64,000 nt of DNA, from the NCBI GenBank assembly GCA_016873095.1, contig VGYC01000006.1, positions 21,298 to 85,297 of the forward strand. Direction: 5' to 3'. A program made the position numbers and the translations under genes. The DNA is from Planctomycetota bacterium. Its GTDB lineage: Bacteria; Planctomycetota; Planctomycetia; Gemmatales; Gemmataceae. Shown piece by piece: positions 31,768-41,561 of this stretch; the first letter of the stretch is position 1, and each line of letters begins with the position of its first letter. The notes beneath the pieces are model-generated. The model ran no database searches. It was not told where the DNA came from and worked only from the letters and a program-made list of their open reading frames with translations.

Positions 31768-34523
31768 ATGCGGCCGTACTCGCCGCTCAGCGATACGCGC
31801 AGGCCGGTCAGCGATCGCGCTTCCGCCAGCTCGAGTTCACGCTGTGTCAGTTCCCCCGCCGCTGACTTGTCCGTGCGCTTCTGGCGCAGGTTCTGGCACT
31901 CGGCCTCCAGTCGTTGCACGCTCTTCTTCAGTTCGACGCGGATGTCGCTCAGGCTGCGTTCCACATCCTGGGCCACGCTGCCGATGTCGCGGTCCTCCGT
32001 GGCGACCAGGATATCGAAAACGCGAGCCAGGGCGACGTGATTGACTTCCACCGGCGCCGTGCCGTATTCGAGGCGAACGAGATCGCCGAGCTTGACCGGG
32101 TAAGCGGCGCGTGTCCCGGTGGCCACGATGTTGAGCACATCTTGCAGCACCATGTTGCGGTCTTCCGGATACTGCACCGCCACGTAGTACTGGTTGCCGG
32201 TCTTCTGGTCGATCCAGAAATTACGGCTGACCGAGACGCTGGAATTCATGGCAGTGACGACCTGGGTCATGACGTCGCGCTCGCTGAGTCTCACGTCGGC
32301 TGCCTTGAGGCGGTTGACGACGATGATCCGCTGCGGCGCGTCGAGGCGCTGCTTGATGTACACGTCCGCCGTGCCCGGAATGGTGCGAACCTTTTCGCGG
32401 ATCATCTGTGCCAGTCGCATGGCCCGCGCGGCGGTGCCCCCCTCGACGCGGATGTCGATGGGGGAGCTGGCGCCGAAGTTGAGGGCCGCCGAGATCATGC
32501 CGCCGGTGTCGAAGCTCACGCGCAGGTCGGCGAAGTCTTTCAAGTACTTGGGATCGCGCGCGAACAGGTAGCGCAGCTTGGCAGCATATTCCTGGGCGGA
32601 AAGCGTCCGCTCGTCGGTGAGCTGTAGCTTGATGACGGCATCCTGCGAGCCGGAATTGGCGGTGTAGGCGGACGACCAGTCAGGAACCAGGCCCAGCTCG
32701 GCGATGATCATGCGCCGCTCGTTGGCCGGGATGTGGTCGTGCAGGAAGTGCTCGACCCGGGCCACGCGATGCTCCATGCTCTCGAGATTGGTTCCCGAGG
32801 GCGCCCGCAAGTAGATGGTCAGCTGACCGGCGTCCACCTGCGGAAAAAACTCCTGGCCGATGAAGAACAGCAGCCCCAGCGCGGCCGCGAACAGGCCGCC
32901 CGCCATGCCCAGGACGCGGCCGCGCCGCGCCAGCGCCCAGGCCAGGATCGCCTGGTAACGGCCGGTCGCCCAGCCGAGGAACCGCTCGAACCTGGCCAGC
33001 AGGACGCCGAGCCAGCTCCGGCCGGCATGCTGCGCCTGGTCGGCGTGCGCGTGCAGCACCTTGCCGCACAGGACCGGCACCAGCGTCTGCGACAGCACGA
33101 ACGAGCCGATCATCGCGAACGCCAGCGCCAGCGTCAACGGCCGGAACAGAAACCCACCCATTCCCGGCATCAGCGCGATCGGACACAGCACGATGATCGT
33201 GGTCAAGGTGGCTACCAGCACGGGCAGGCTCACCTCGCCGGCGCCGTCAAACGCGGCCTTGAGCGGCTTCTTGCCCAGCGTCAGATGACGATGCGTGTTC
33301 TCGAGGACCACGATGGCATTGTCCACGAGGGGGCCGATCGCCAGGGCCAGTCCACCCAGCGTCATGGCGTTCAGAGTGTTGCCCGTGGCCTGCAGACCAA
33401 TCAGCGAGCACAGGATGGCCAGCGGCATCGACAGCAAGGCGATACCGGTCATGCGCAGGTTGCCCAGGAAGAGCACGATCATGGCCGCGACCAGGATAGC
33501 GCCGACCACGCCTTCATGCAGCAGTGCGTGAATCGCCTGGCGAACGTACTCCGATTGATCCATGACCACGTCCAGTTCGATGCCCTTGGGCAGACGCTCC
33601 TTCATGAACGGGATGTGTCCCTTGACGCCGTCGATGACGGCCAGGCTGCTGGCGCCCTGCTGGCGGTAGATCGGCACGTAAACCTGGCGCTGGCCATCGA
33701 TGCGGACCAGTCCGGTCTGAATGGCGGCGGCGTCCACGGCGCTGCCGACATCGCGCAGGTAAATCGACTTTCCCGGCTCGAGATGAATGGGGATGTCGTT
33801 CAGTTCGGCCACGGTCTTGACCATGGCGTTGGAATCGAGCTGGAACTCGTAGGCGCCGAACCGGGCCACGCCGGGCGTGACCATGAAGTTCGACCGGCCC
33901 AATGCATCGACGATGTCCTTGGGCGACAGGCCGCGCGCTTCAAGCTTGTTGGGATTGACGTAGACGAGAATAGTTCGCTGCTTGCCGCCGAACACCGCCG
34001 GCGCGACCGTTCCCGGCACGGCGCCGAGCATGTTGCGAATGTTGATCCGGGCCAGGTCCTGCAGCTTGGTCTCGTCGAGGTACTTGCCGCGCACGCTCAG
34101 GATACCGAGCGGCAGTGTGCCCGTGGGATCGAACGGCAGCACCACTGGCGGCAACGTGTTGGGCGGCAGCGTCGGCAGCGTGCCCAGAGCCAGCGAATTG
34201 ACCTGCGTGAGCGCCGCCGCCGGATCGATGTCGTCCCGGAAGAACAGCCGGGCCACGCTCACGCCCTGCATCGACTTCGATTCGATCTTCTCGCAGCCGG
34301 TCGCCTGGTTGGTCCAGCGCTCGATGCGATTGGTGATGGTCTTCTCCACCGAACTGGTGGGCATGCCCTGGTAGAAGGTCATCACCTGCACCGCCGGCGC
34401 CTTGAAGACGGGCAAGATATCGACCGGAATGCTGGACATCGCCAGCGTGCCGAGGATGGTGATGGCCAGGGCCATCACGGCGACGGTATACGGATTCTTG
34501 AGAGAGAACTTGATCAAACCCAT
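31761..34523 (-). CDS. RND efflux transporter permease, C-terminally truncated
   Basis: An AcrB/HAE1-like proton-driven efflux permease of 920 residues; full members have about 1,020-1,060. The N-terminal helix is IKFSLKNPYTVAVMALAITILG; the first periplasmic domain follows with LPPVVLPFDPTGTLPLGI, then membrane helices containing GGLALAIGPLVDNAIVVLENTHRHL (the TM4 aspartate region, LVDNA) and the second periplasmic loop. The frame ends at LSGEYGRMR, where TM8 should begin, and the TM12 sequence is found just beyond, out of frame. The truncated protein would lack five membrane helices and is probably inactive unless the break is an assembly error. The adaptor normally next to it appears fused into the neighbouring surface-protein gene. 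Confidence 0.85.
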   Translation of the reverse strand: MGLIKFSLKNPYTVAVMALAITILGTLAMSSIPVDILPVFKAPAVQVMTFYQGMPTSSVEKTITNRIERWTNQATGCEKIESKSMQGVSVARLFFRDDIDPAAALTQVNSLALGTLPTLPPNTLPPVVLPFDPTGTLPLGILSVRGKYLDETKLQDLARINIRNMLGAVPGTVAPAVFGGKQRTILVYVNPNKLEARGLSPKDIVDALGRSNFMVTPGVARFGAYEFQLDSNAMVKTVAELNDIPIHLEPGKSIYLRDVGSAVDAAAIQTGLVRIDGQRQVYVPIYRQQGASSLAVIDGVKGHIPFMKERLPKGIELDVVMDQSEYVRQAIHALLHEGVVGAILVAAMIVLFLGNLRMTGIALLSMPLAILCSLIGLQATGNTLNAMTLGGLALAIGPLVDNAIVVLENTHRHLTLGKKPLKAAFDGAGEVSLPVLVATLTTIIVLCPIALMPGMGGFLFRPLTLALAFAMIGSFVLSQTLVPVLCGKVLHAHADQAQHAGRSWLGVLLARFERFLGWATGRYQAILAWALARRGRVLGMAGGLFAAALGLLFFIGQEFFPQVDAGQLTIYLRAPSGTNLESMEHRVARVEHFLHDHIPANERRMIIAELGLVPDWSSAYTANSGSQDAVIKLQLTDERTLSAQEYAAKLRYLFARDPKYLKDFADLRVSFDTGGMISAALNFGASSPIDIRVEGGTAARAMRLAQMIREKVRTIPGTADVYIKQRLDAPQRIIVVNRLKAADVRLSERDVMTQVVTAMNSSVSVSRNFWIDQKTGNQYYVAVQYPEDRNMVLQDVLNIVATGTRAAYPVKLGDLVRLEYGTAPVEVNHVALARVFDILVATEDRDIGSVAQDVERSLSDIRVELKKSVQRLEAECQNLRQKRTDKSAAGELTQRELELAEARSLTGLRVSLSGEYGRMR

Positions 34524-34623
34524 GATGCGGCTTCGTGGACTGCGCGAGGATCGATTGCTTTCATTGTGATTGAAGCGTGCGGGCGCGTCAACCAGTTCAC
34601 GCGCGGCACCAGGACGTTCCGTA

Positions 34624-35571
34624 TTACGAAGACGCGCAGCCGGACCGGACGACCGTCGCGCCTCGATTCATGGCTCGCGTCAGCCGCACCTCGGCAGCAG
34701 CCAGCCGCAATTCCCGCTGGATAGCAGGCAAGAGTCGCTTTCCCTGATCCGGATCGACGATGGCAAACACCGCGGGGCCCCAGGAGCTTTGGCCGACGCC
34801 GGGCACTCCATGACGGCGCAGCCAGTGGATGATCTCCGCGCTGCGCGGGTGGGCGTAGATGCCGCCCTGGATCGGGGCGAAGATCTCGCCGACGCGACGG
34901 TTGAACTCGTGGAGTGCGTCGCCGAAGCTCGCGAGGTCGTGTTCGTGCAGGGCGGGCAGCATCCCCAGGAGTACGAGCCGGCACAGGGCATCGGTCTGGG
35001 CCGCGCCGGCAAGCGCGTCGAAGGCGGCGGCTTCCGACGCGCCGTGGGCGCCTTGCAGGCCGTGCGGCAACACAAGCAACACGCGCCAGTCCTCGGGAAA
35101 CTCGACCCGGGCGAGCAGCGGGGCCACCTCCGTCTTCGCTCCCTTGCCCCCCTCGACCAGAAAACCGCCATGCGCGAAGCCGTGGATCCCCAGGGCGGAG
35201 CGAGCGCCGCGACCGACATGCCGCGCCAAGTCGAGCGCATCGTGGCCCGCTGCGCCGCCGATCTCGGCCAGCGCGCGGGCCGTCGCCAGCCCCAGTTGTG
35301 TTCCGGTTCCGAGCCCGGCGTGCTCCGCCGGGCAAGCCTCGACTTCAACATGAAATGTCTCGGCACTGCCGACGGCTTGACACCACTGCCGAGCAAAACC
35401 CAGCGCCCGCTCGGCACAGAGCCCTTGGGCAGACCAGCGCGGCGCCAGCCGCGCGCTGACGCGCACGGCTGGCTCATCGATCATCAGGCCGACGCCGCCG
35501 AAACGGCGCGGCCCTTCATCAAGACGTAGCAAGCCGAAGTGCAGCCTGCTGCCAGTCTGGATCACCGACAT
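34624..35571 (-). CDS. Beta-RFAP-synthase-like GHMP family protein
   Basis: A 315-residue protein resembling beta-ribofuranosylaminobenzene 5'-phosphate synthase, the first committed enzyme of tetrahydromethanopterin synthesis. The start MSVIQTGSRLHFGLLRLD matches the SRLHFGL motif, and AGLGTGTQLGLATARALAEI matches the GHMP-type glycine-rich loop of this family. FEVEACPAEH-like and GVGQSSWGPAVFAI segments follow. Planctomycetes have H4MPT-linked C1 enzymes, so the role fits. The ATG at 35571 is seven bases after the stop of the ABC permease, so the two genes are cotranscribed and probably coupled. The longer frame upstream overlaps the permease and is rejected. Confidence 0.8.
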   Translation of the reverse strand: MSVIQTGSRLHFGLLRLDEGPRRFGGVGLMIDEPAVRVSARLAPRWSAQGLCAERALGFARQWCQAVGSAETFHVEVEACPAEHAGLGTGTQLGLATARALAEIGGAAGHDALDLARHVGRGARSALGIHGFAHGGFLVEGGKGAKTEVAPLLARVEFPEDWRVLLVLPHGLQGAHGASEAAAFDALAGAAQTDALCRLVLLGMLPALHEHDLASFGDALHEFNRRVGEIFAPIQGGIYAHPRSAEIIHWLRRHGVPGVGQSSWGPAVFAIVDPDQGKRLLPAIQRELRLAAAEVRLTRAMNRGATVVRSGCASS

Positions 35572-35578
35572 GGGTTCC

Positions 35579-37249
35579 TCACTCGAGCCGCAATACCCAC
35601 CACGCCAGCGCGACAAAAACAACGCCGAAGCCGGCCAGCACCAGACAGGCCTTGCCGACGATGTCCAGGTTTGGCGCCTCCGGGCTGGCGACCAGTTGCT
35701 TGTAGGCATCCAGTGCCCAGGCATGCGGCGTGAACTGACTGATGTGCTGCATCTGTTCCGGCATGAGAGAGCGATCGCCCATCATCAGCCCGCTGAGGCC
35801 GGCGAGCACCAGTACCAGCAGCGTACCGTAGATGGCGACCTGGGTCTCGCTGCGGGCGAGGGCGGCAACGAACAGGGCCAGCCCCATCGCCGCCAGCGAC
35901 GTTGCCGCCACTACCGCGATCAGCCACAGCGGCTGCGGACCAAAGGTCATGCCGAAGATCAGCCAGCCCGCCCCCAGGATGAAGAAGCCCTGGAATAGCG
36001 ACATTGCATAGCACGGCAGCAACTTGCCGAGGATAATTTGCCCGCGCGTCAACGGTGCGGCACTTAGCCGCTTCAGGGTTCCTTGCCGGCGCTCGGCAAC
36101 GAACAGCCAGCCAACCGTCAGCACCAAGAAAAACGCGAACATCACCAGATAGGACGGCACCAGCAGCTGGTAGCGCATGGCGCCGCGCTTGAGCCAGCCG
36201 GAGCCTTCTTCGCGAAAGCGAACGGCGTCCACACCGGCCCGGTCGGCGTCGCTCGAGCGCGTCAGGGCCGCCCAGGTGTTCGCCGTCAGGTTGTACTTGG
36301 GGAACAGATTCTGAATTGAGTTCTGCAAGCTCGCGGCGAGGGCTTGCTTCTCTGGCGCCTTCATCACCGACAGGATGCTTTTCAGTGACACTGGAACACC
36401 CAGCGCGCGGATGCTGACGTTCTCGCGGCTCAAGAGATCGATGAAGTCGGGGTCGCCGATCTTGCCGAACGCCCGGCCAATCATCCACGGCATGACAACG
36501 CGCAGCAGCGTACCCTGGGCCACCTGGTCGATGATCGCCGCCGCCGTCTGCTGCGTCGGATCCTTGAGAACCTGGATGTCGAGCTCCTCCGGCTTGACGC
36601 CGTCGCGAAAAAACGGATTGATGCCGTCGAGGAAGTAGAGCGGCAGCGCGTCCTGGCCTTCGTTGAAGCAAGCGGCGAAGGCAAGGTTGACCGGCAACCC
36701 CGGCTCCGGAAGGCAACTCGTCAGCAGAAACAACTCCTCCCAGCCCGCGGCCAGAAACGAGCAGCGCTCGACGCGCTTACTGAAGCTGGGACCAAGCACC
36801 AGGACCGCGGGCCGCCGGCCGTTGCGCGTCAACGCTCTGGCTTCGTCCAGCGAACCGATCAGCTCGACGGAGATGCCTGCCGTCTGCGCCAGGTCTTGCA
36901 GCACCATGTCGGCCCACGAGCCGTGTGGAAACCAGGCGGAGTGGTTGACGCGCGCCAGCGTCAACCCAGGAAGGGCCAGCACGCTGCCCAGCGGCATGGC
37001 CGCTCCCGACGCAAACCAGGACATGCCTTCGCGCAGCATGGTTGACCGATCGAAGAAGCGCGGAATGCCTTGGTCCAGGTTCAGCACGGATACGCGCAGG
37101 CGCTCCGCTTCCTTCTTGCCGAAGCCTTCGCCAAGGGAAACTCCCAGAACCAGGATGAAGATCACCGGCATCGCGAGCAGGATCACCATGGCCCGTGCAT
37201 CACGCGCGAGCAGGCGGAGGTCTTTCCTGGCTAGGGTGAATATCGCCAT
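35579..37249 (-). CDS. ABC-2 type transporter permease
   Basis: A 556-residue membrane protein of the ABC-2 permease class. An N-terminal helix (ARAMVILLAMPVIFILVLGVS) is followed by a long extracytoplasmic region of about 340 residues, then five or so C-terminal helices (LVPSYLVMFAFFLVLTVGWLF, PLWLIAVVAATSLAAMGLAL, ATYGTLLVLVLAGLSGLMMGD-like) and a terminal one (VVFVALAWWVLRL). The LVMFAFFLVLTVGWLFVAERRQGTLKRL motif (quoted in part) is typical of drug or lipid exporters. ATG at 37249 begins at MAIFTLARKDLRLLARDAR. No ATPase is adjacent on either side; it must be encoded elsewhere. It is coupled to the downstream beta-RFAP-synthase-like gene by a seven-base gap. Confidence 0.88.
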   Translation of the reverse strand: MAIFTLARKDLRLLARDARAMVILLAMPVIFILVLGVSLGEGFGKKEAERLRVSVLNLDQGIPRFFDRSTMLREGMSWFASGAAMPLGSVLALPGLTLARVNHSAWFPHGSWADMVLQDLAQTAGISVELIGSLDEARALTRNGRRPAVLVLGPSFSKRVERCSFLAAGWEELFLLTSCLPEPGLPVNLAFAACFNEGQDALPLYFLDGINPFFRDGVKPEELDIQVLKDPTQQTAAAIIDQVAQGTLLRVVMPWMIGRAFGKIGDPDFIDLLSRENVSIRALGVPVSLKSILSVMKAPEKQALAASLQNSIQNLFPKYNLTANTWAALTRSSDADRAGVDAVRFREEGSGWLKRGAMRYQLLVPSYLVMFAFFLVLTVGWLFVAERRQGTLKRLSAAPLTRGQIILGKLLPCYAMSLFQGFFILGAGWLIFGMTFGPQPLWLIAVVAATSLAAMGLALFVAALARSETQVAIYGTLLVLVLAGLSGLMMGDRSLMPEQMQHISQFTPHAWALDAYKQLVASPEAPNLDIVGKACLVLAGFGVVFVALAWWVLRLE

Positions 37250-37535
37250 GAGCGGATATTGTAGCCGGCAGGCACGATCGGTTCCAAATCCGGCGTGGCA
37301 AAGTGAGCTCTGGGTTGCTCGATTCGCGAATGGCACCCGGCTTGGTTGCGGCAGCGGGCAACCTGCTTCTCAAAAAGCGGCAGGGCGTTGCAGACGGCGT
37401 TGCAAGCGGGCCGGGTTTAGCCAGGATTTGTCGGCTAAATGTGGCCATTTTCCGCCTTGTTCGCGTTGGCACGCGAAATGCAAATCGAGGTCTCGCCTGG
37501 CGCACCATGTATCACTGCTTGCCGTGGAGGTTCCG

Positions 37536-38678
37536 ATGAAGTCTCACAATCGTTGTGGTTTGACGCTGGAGCAACTGGAAGCGCGCGATTGCCCTGCCGT
37601 GTTCGCGAATGTGGTTGGCGGCAACTTGACGGTGCTATCGATCGATTCGCAATCGGTCGATGTAATTCAGACCAATGCAAACACCTTTCAGATTCGCGAG
37701 AATGGCAACATCGTGCGTAATGTGTCAGGCGTGACCGGCAACCTCGCCGTGCCGCGCGGACCGCATGGACACACGGCGCTCAATATCGATCTGAACGGCT
37801 TCGCCACCATCAACCATGTGGCGGCATTCCTCGGAGTCGGCAATAGCAATGTGAACATCCGCAACGGCACGATTCTTCGCAGCTTGAACATCGTGGGCGG
37901 CACCGGCCGGGACATCGTGTCCCTGGGTGGCGATGCCAACACGCTCGCCGTCAACGGCGCCACGCGCGTGAATCTCTTGAGCGGCACAGACGATCTGTAC
38001 GTGCGGGCCGGCGTCACGCTCAACTCGCGCCTGGACACGGCATTCGTGGAACGGGTGTTCCTGAACGCTGGCAGCACCGCCGCTAAGAATGTCTTCATCG
38101 TCGGCAGCCCCTTCGGCAGCCGTCTGGACGTCAATGGCGCGATCGGCGGTGCGCTGACTTATACCGGTTCCATGTTTGCCGACAAGATCAACGTCGGCGT
38201 CGGCGCCACCATCACCACCAATCTCAACCTCGCACTGCTGGGCGGCAACGACGCCGTCGATCTCGCAGGCTCGGTCGGTCAGGATCTGTCGATCTTCTCC
38301 GCGCCCTTCACCGGACACAAGAGGGTAAATCTGGGCGGCACCGTGGGCAACAATGCCACCGTGAACCTTGGTCATGGCGACGACACGGTGCATTTCACCG
38401 GCACGATCACCAACAACCTGAACATCTACACGCGCTTCGGCAATGACCTGGTCGAATTCGACGACCTGAGCTCCGTCAACTCCGCCTACGTCCACATGGG
38501 GTGGAGCGACGATACCTTCCGACTGGATGCGGCGGCTTCCATCGCTGGTTCAGCCGTCATCGATGGCGCCGTCAATAGCTCGTCGGCACCCGGAGATGTT
38601 TTCCGGACGCCGCTGCCCAGCGTTCCCGCCAACGTCGAGCTGCGCAACTTCGAAACGGTCAGTTTGCTGACGCCTTGA
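37536..38678 (+). CDS. Planctomycete cell-surface protein with N-terminal LEQLEARDCPA motif
   Basis: A 380-residue protein whose N-terminus (LTLEQLEARDCPAVF) matches the LExLExR-C-PA pattern that marks a group of exported planctomycete surface proteins. The remainder is a Gly/Asn/Asp-rich beta-strand repeat (for example VNLGGTVGNNATVNLGHGDD, IVGGTGRDIVSLGGDANT, RFGNDLVEFDD), which resembles calcium-binding or beta-helix repeats. No enzyme domain is seen. ATG at 37536 follows GGAGG. A hairpin terminator lies 49 bases after the stop. It is probably part of the envelope or an adhesin. Confidence 0.8.
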   Translation: MKSHNRCGLTLEQLEARDCPAVFANVVGGNLTVLSIDSQSVDVIQTNANTFQIRENGNIVRNVSGVTGNLAVPRGPHGHTALNIDLNGFATINHVAAFLGVGNSNVNIRNGTILRSLNIVGGTGRDIVSLGGDANTLAVNGATRVNLLSGTDDLYVRAGVTLNSRLDTAFVERVFLNAGSTAAKNVFIVGSPFGSRLDVNGAIGGALTYTGSMFADKINVGVGATITTNLNLALLGGNDAVDLAGSVGQDLSIFSAPFTGHKRVNLGGTVGNNATVNLGHGDDTVHFTGTITNNLNIYTRFGNDLVEFDDLSSVNSAYVHMGWSDDTFRLDAAASIAGSAVIDGAVNSSSAPGDVFRTPLPSVPANVELRNFETVSLLTP

Positions 38679-38727
38679 ACATCCTTGCGTCGTCAAATCT
38701 TTCCTGTCGTCGGCATGCAACATCGAA

Positions 38728-38755
38728 CTCCCCGGCAAGATGCCGGGGAGTTTTC
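38728..38755 (+). terminator. Rho-independent terminator
   Basis: A perfect 10-base stem (CTCCCCGGCA/TGCCGGGGAG) with an AGA loop and a TTTTC tail, 49 bases after the surface-protein stop. Confidence 0.85.
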
Positions 38756-38821
38756 ATGCGCGCAGCCCGGAATGCAAGGCGGCGACTTGATCGCGCAACT
38801 GGTAGTTCGATGGACGGTGCA

Positions 38822-39187
38822 TCACCAGCCCGCATAGCCGTAGAAAAAGACGGGAGCGTTCAGGTAGCCTGGCATGTAGCGGTAGCCAAGTGTGAATGGA
38901 TTGTAGACGACGGAATGAAACGGACCGGACACGAAGGGTCTGGCGAAAGTGCCGTAATTGTAGTACGTGTTGTAGCCCCAGGGGCCGGGGTACGCGCTGG
39001 CGTTGAAATACGAGCGATAGCCATACGGCGAGGCGTAGCCGGAGAACGTGGAGAAGGCGGGCGGCATGACGTATGGATTGACCGCGAAGCCGCTGCTGTA
39101 GAAGCCCAGTGGATACTGGGCACAAATTCGCTCCGCGGCGACGCCCAGTAGCAGGACTGCCGCCATCGACTTGACGAGAGTTCGCAT
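38822..39187 (-). CDS. Small secreted Tyr/Gly/Pro-rich protein
   Basis: A 121-residue protein with a clear signal peptide (MRTLVKSMAAVLLLGVAAERICA) and a mature part very rich in Tyr, Gly, Phe and Pro (YASPYGYRSYF, WGYNTYYNYGTF). No catalytic motif. The composition resembles the Tyr-rich domain of the larger neighbouring BBP7-like gene, so both may be envelope or stalk-type structural proteins. The ATG has an AGGGGGAAGG-rich region upstream. It lies after a terminator on the same strand. Confidence 0.7.
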   Translation of the reverse strand: MRTLVKSMAAVLLLGVAAERICAQYPLGFYSSGFAVNPYVMPPAFSTFSGYASPYGYRSYFNASAYPGPWGYNTYYNYGTFARPFVSGPFHSVVYNPFTLGYRYMPGYLNAPVFFYGYAGW

Positions 39188-39244
39188 GGCCTTCCCCCTT
39201 CGTCGCTTCCCCAGCCACTATTATACGCGGACGCGAACGGCCGG

Positions 39245-39277
39245 AAAAGAAAAAGCCCACGGTGGTCAGCCGTGGGC
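39245..39277 (-). terminator. Rho-independent terminator on minus strand
   Basis: On the minus strand GCCCACGG-CTGACCA-CCGTGGGC is followed by TTTTTCTTTT. It lies about 145 bases after the BBP7-like stop at 39422. Confidence 0.75.
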
Positions 39278-39421
39278 CCGGGGGACAAGCGGTAAGGCGG
39301 CGATGCTTCCAGCAAACCGTGACCAGCGTTCGTAGCGGAACTCGCGAGAGTTGCGACAGCCGGCGTCAGGTCGCCATTGTCGATTCTTGCGAATTCCGCC
39401 ACGATCTGAGGCCGAGCCTCA

Positions 39422-40978
39422 TTAATAGTAGATGCCGGCCATCACGCTGGCTCCCAGAAAGGTGAGGTTGCTGCGGCTCTGGCCGTTGGGATCATAGAGG
39501 CCGCCCGGCAAGGCGGTGGGGCTGCTGTCCGACGAGTTGCCAGCGCCGAACCAGCTCTGGCCATTGCAACCACAACGCAGGAAGAGGATGGCCCGGCCGA
39601 CGCTCTGAGCGTACTGCACGCCGGCTTCCAGCTCGAGGATGGGCAGGGTGCCGTCGCGGGTGCGCTGGCCGGAGTGGCCTTTGCCGGCAGCGCTGGCCGT
39701 CACGACTTGCGGCTCCCAGGTGAACAGCAGAGCGCCGCGGCACCGGCCGTACACACCAAGACCGGACTCACCGAACACGCGCATGCCATCCAGAAACACA
39801 GTAGGACCGACGCCGTTGAGGTACTCGCGGGCAAAGATCGTCCCGGTCGTGACGCCGCCGGCCGACTGCGTCGCGCGGTAGGTCTGGTCCAGGTAGGTGT
39901 ACTGGGCGCCGCCGCCGAACTTGAGCAGAGTCTGGCCGATCCAGCAATCCTGGGCCGCCTCCAGATCGAAAACGTGCAGATACAGCCGGCTCGTGGCGGT
40001 GGCGGTTTCACCGGGCAGCAGGAAATTGGTGATGCCGAATGGTGCGGCCGTGGCGATGGCCAGGCCCGTGCCCGCCACACCGGCCGGCCCGGTCGCCGTC
40101 TGCGAGTTCACGCTGGCGATCTGATCGAAGTACCACCAGCGGGCGCGGCCGCCGAAGCCGTTGGCGCCGACGTAGCCGGCCTCGACTTGTGGCGAGAAGG
40201 TCCAGTCGTAGTTGAAGTCGTTGTTGAACGACCGCGAGCTCGTTGCGCTGGTCACGTCAATGTTGACGAAGGCCGGGTTGCTCTGCCACCGCGGTTGCAG
40301 GAACAGGAAGCCGCCCATCGCGTACCAGTGCGGGCACGGACATTGTTTCGGGCAAGCCGGCTTCTCGCAGCACGGCGGCGGGCAGCAGGTCAGGTCCTTG
40401 CAGCCGCCATCGAGCAAGAAGGCATTGCGCGGATCGGTGATGACCAGCTCGCCGGGAGTCAGCGGCTCCTTGGAGGCGCGAGGCAGTGTCGGAATCTTCT
40501 CGGTCGATGGTCCGAGGTCCGTCTCCAGGCTGAGCTTGTCGCTGCTGACGCCGCCTGACGGAGTGCTGGTCAGTTGCGACGGCAGCGGCCGGTACGGCAA
40601 GGCGCCCGGCGTGGCGGGGGCAGCCGGCATGATCGTGATCGGCTGGCCGGTCATCGCCTGTCCGTAGACCGGCTGTCCGTAGACGGGCTGTCCGTACGAA
40701 GGTTGTCCGTAAGAAGGTTGTCCGTATTGCGGTTGGCCCTGGGGATAGCCGTAGGGGTTGTAGGCGCGCGGCTGCTGATAGCCCTGCGCTCCCTGATAAG
40801 CCGGATACCCGGGCCGGCTGTAGGGGTTGTACGCCTGGTAAGTGTTTTGCTGGGGATTCGGATATTGCGGGTAAGCGCCGTAGCCGTATCCTTGCGGGTA
40901 GGAGGGATATTGGGCCAGGACCGGGGCAGCCAGGGTTGCCAGGGCCACGGCGCCCAGAAGGGTTCGATGACCGCGCAT
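39422..40978 (-). CDS. BBP7-like outer-surface protein with Tyr/Gln/Gly-rich repeats
   Basis: A 518-residue secreted protein. The signal peptide ([23 protein letters not shown]) is followed by about 130 residues of low-complexity Tyr/Gln/Pro/Gly with pentapeptide repeats ([15 protein letters not shown]), then a Cys-rich linker ([18 protein letters not shown]) and a C-terminal half of alternating beta-strands ending in the aromatic MAGIYY. This order is that of the BBP7 family of planctomycete outer-membrane beta-barrels. The Tyr-rich region may be cross-linked or may span a surface layer (inference). The ATG at 40978 is chosen because it begins the signal peptide and follows GAGGA; a longer frame adds no signal-like sequence. 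Confidence 0.85.
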   Translation of the reverse strand: MRGHRTLLGAVALATLAAPVLAQYPSYPQGYGYGAYPQYPNPQQNTYQAYNPYSRPGYPAYQGAQGYQQPRAYNPYGYPQGQPQYGQPSYGQPSYGQPVYGQPVYGQAMTGQPITIMPAAPATPGALPYRPLPSQLTSTPSGGVSSDKLSLETDLGPSTEKIPTLPRASKEPLTPGELVITDPRNAFLLDGGCKDLTCCPPPCCEKPACPKQCPCPHWYAMGGFLFLQPRWQSNPAFVNIDVTSATSSRSFNNDFNYDWTFSPQVEAGYVGANGFGGRARWWYFDQIASVNSQTATGPAGVAGTGLAIATAAPFGITNFLLPGETATATSRLYLHVFDLEAAQDCWIGQTLLKFGGGAQYTYLDQTYRATQSAGGVTTGTIFAREYLNGVGPTVFLDGMRVFGESGLGVYGRCRGALLFTWEPQVVTASAAGKGHSGQRTRDGTLPILELEAGVQYAQSVGRAILFLRCGCNGQSWFGAGNSSDSSPTALPGGLYDPNGQSRSNLTFLGASVMAGIYY

Positions 40979-41561
40979 CGCGTTTTCCTCAGGCAGAGGC
41001 TCCAGGCAGCCGGGTAACCCTTCCAGGGTTAGCGGCGTGGCGAACGGCCGAGGATGCATCCGTGCGAATGCGAAGCAAAGGTGTCGTTCAGTGCACAGGC
41101 GATCCTAGCCATCCATGTCCACGATGCCTGTTCTTGTCCACAATCCTTTTCGTCGTTTCCGCTGGGAAACTTGCCAGGATCGCCTCATTCAGGCAAAGCA
41201 CTTCTCTTCCGAGGAGTCGCGCTTTGGGCACGAAGGGAATAATCGCTACTTTCGCGCTCAGGCCTCTGTCCGCCATCCTCCCACGTACTTTCCGGCGGCA
41301 GACTTGCGAATGACCACGTGAAACTGTCAAGCCAGGAAAACATTGACGGTAATCCGTCCGTCGCCGCGAACACCAGTTGGCGAGTATGGTGTGGGCAACC
41401 GACCCGCACTCCAGGGCAAAATCGTCCCCACCTGTTGCGCGGAGACTCTATCATTCCGGGAGAGGATTCACTGGCGCGACGGAGACGAGTCTGCTCGGTC
41501 GGTCGCGCGACTCGACTCACGCATGCCGGAGGCAAGCGACTTTCAGGACGGGAGCGCAGCG
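40979..41561. other. 583-base gap without a convincing gene
   Basis: This gap lies between the divergent BBP7-like and KefB-like genes. Short frames in all directions are Arg/Ser/Pro-rich and lack ribosome binding sites. It includes less GC-rich stretches (around 41110-41350) and must hold both promoters, but I cannot assign boxes. Confidence 0.4.

Noticed and set aside
32733..34724. 663-residue open frame antisense to the RND permease
   Set aside because: It is Arg/Gln/His-rich shadow sequence. The permease strand carries all the family motifs.
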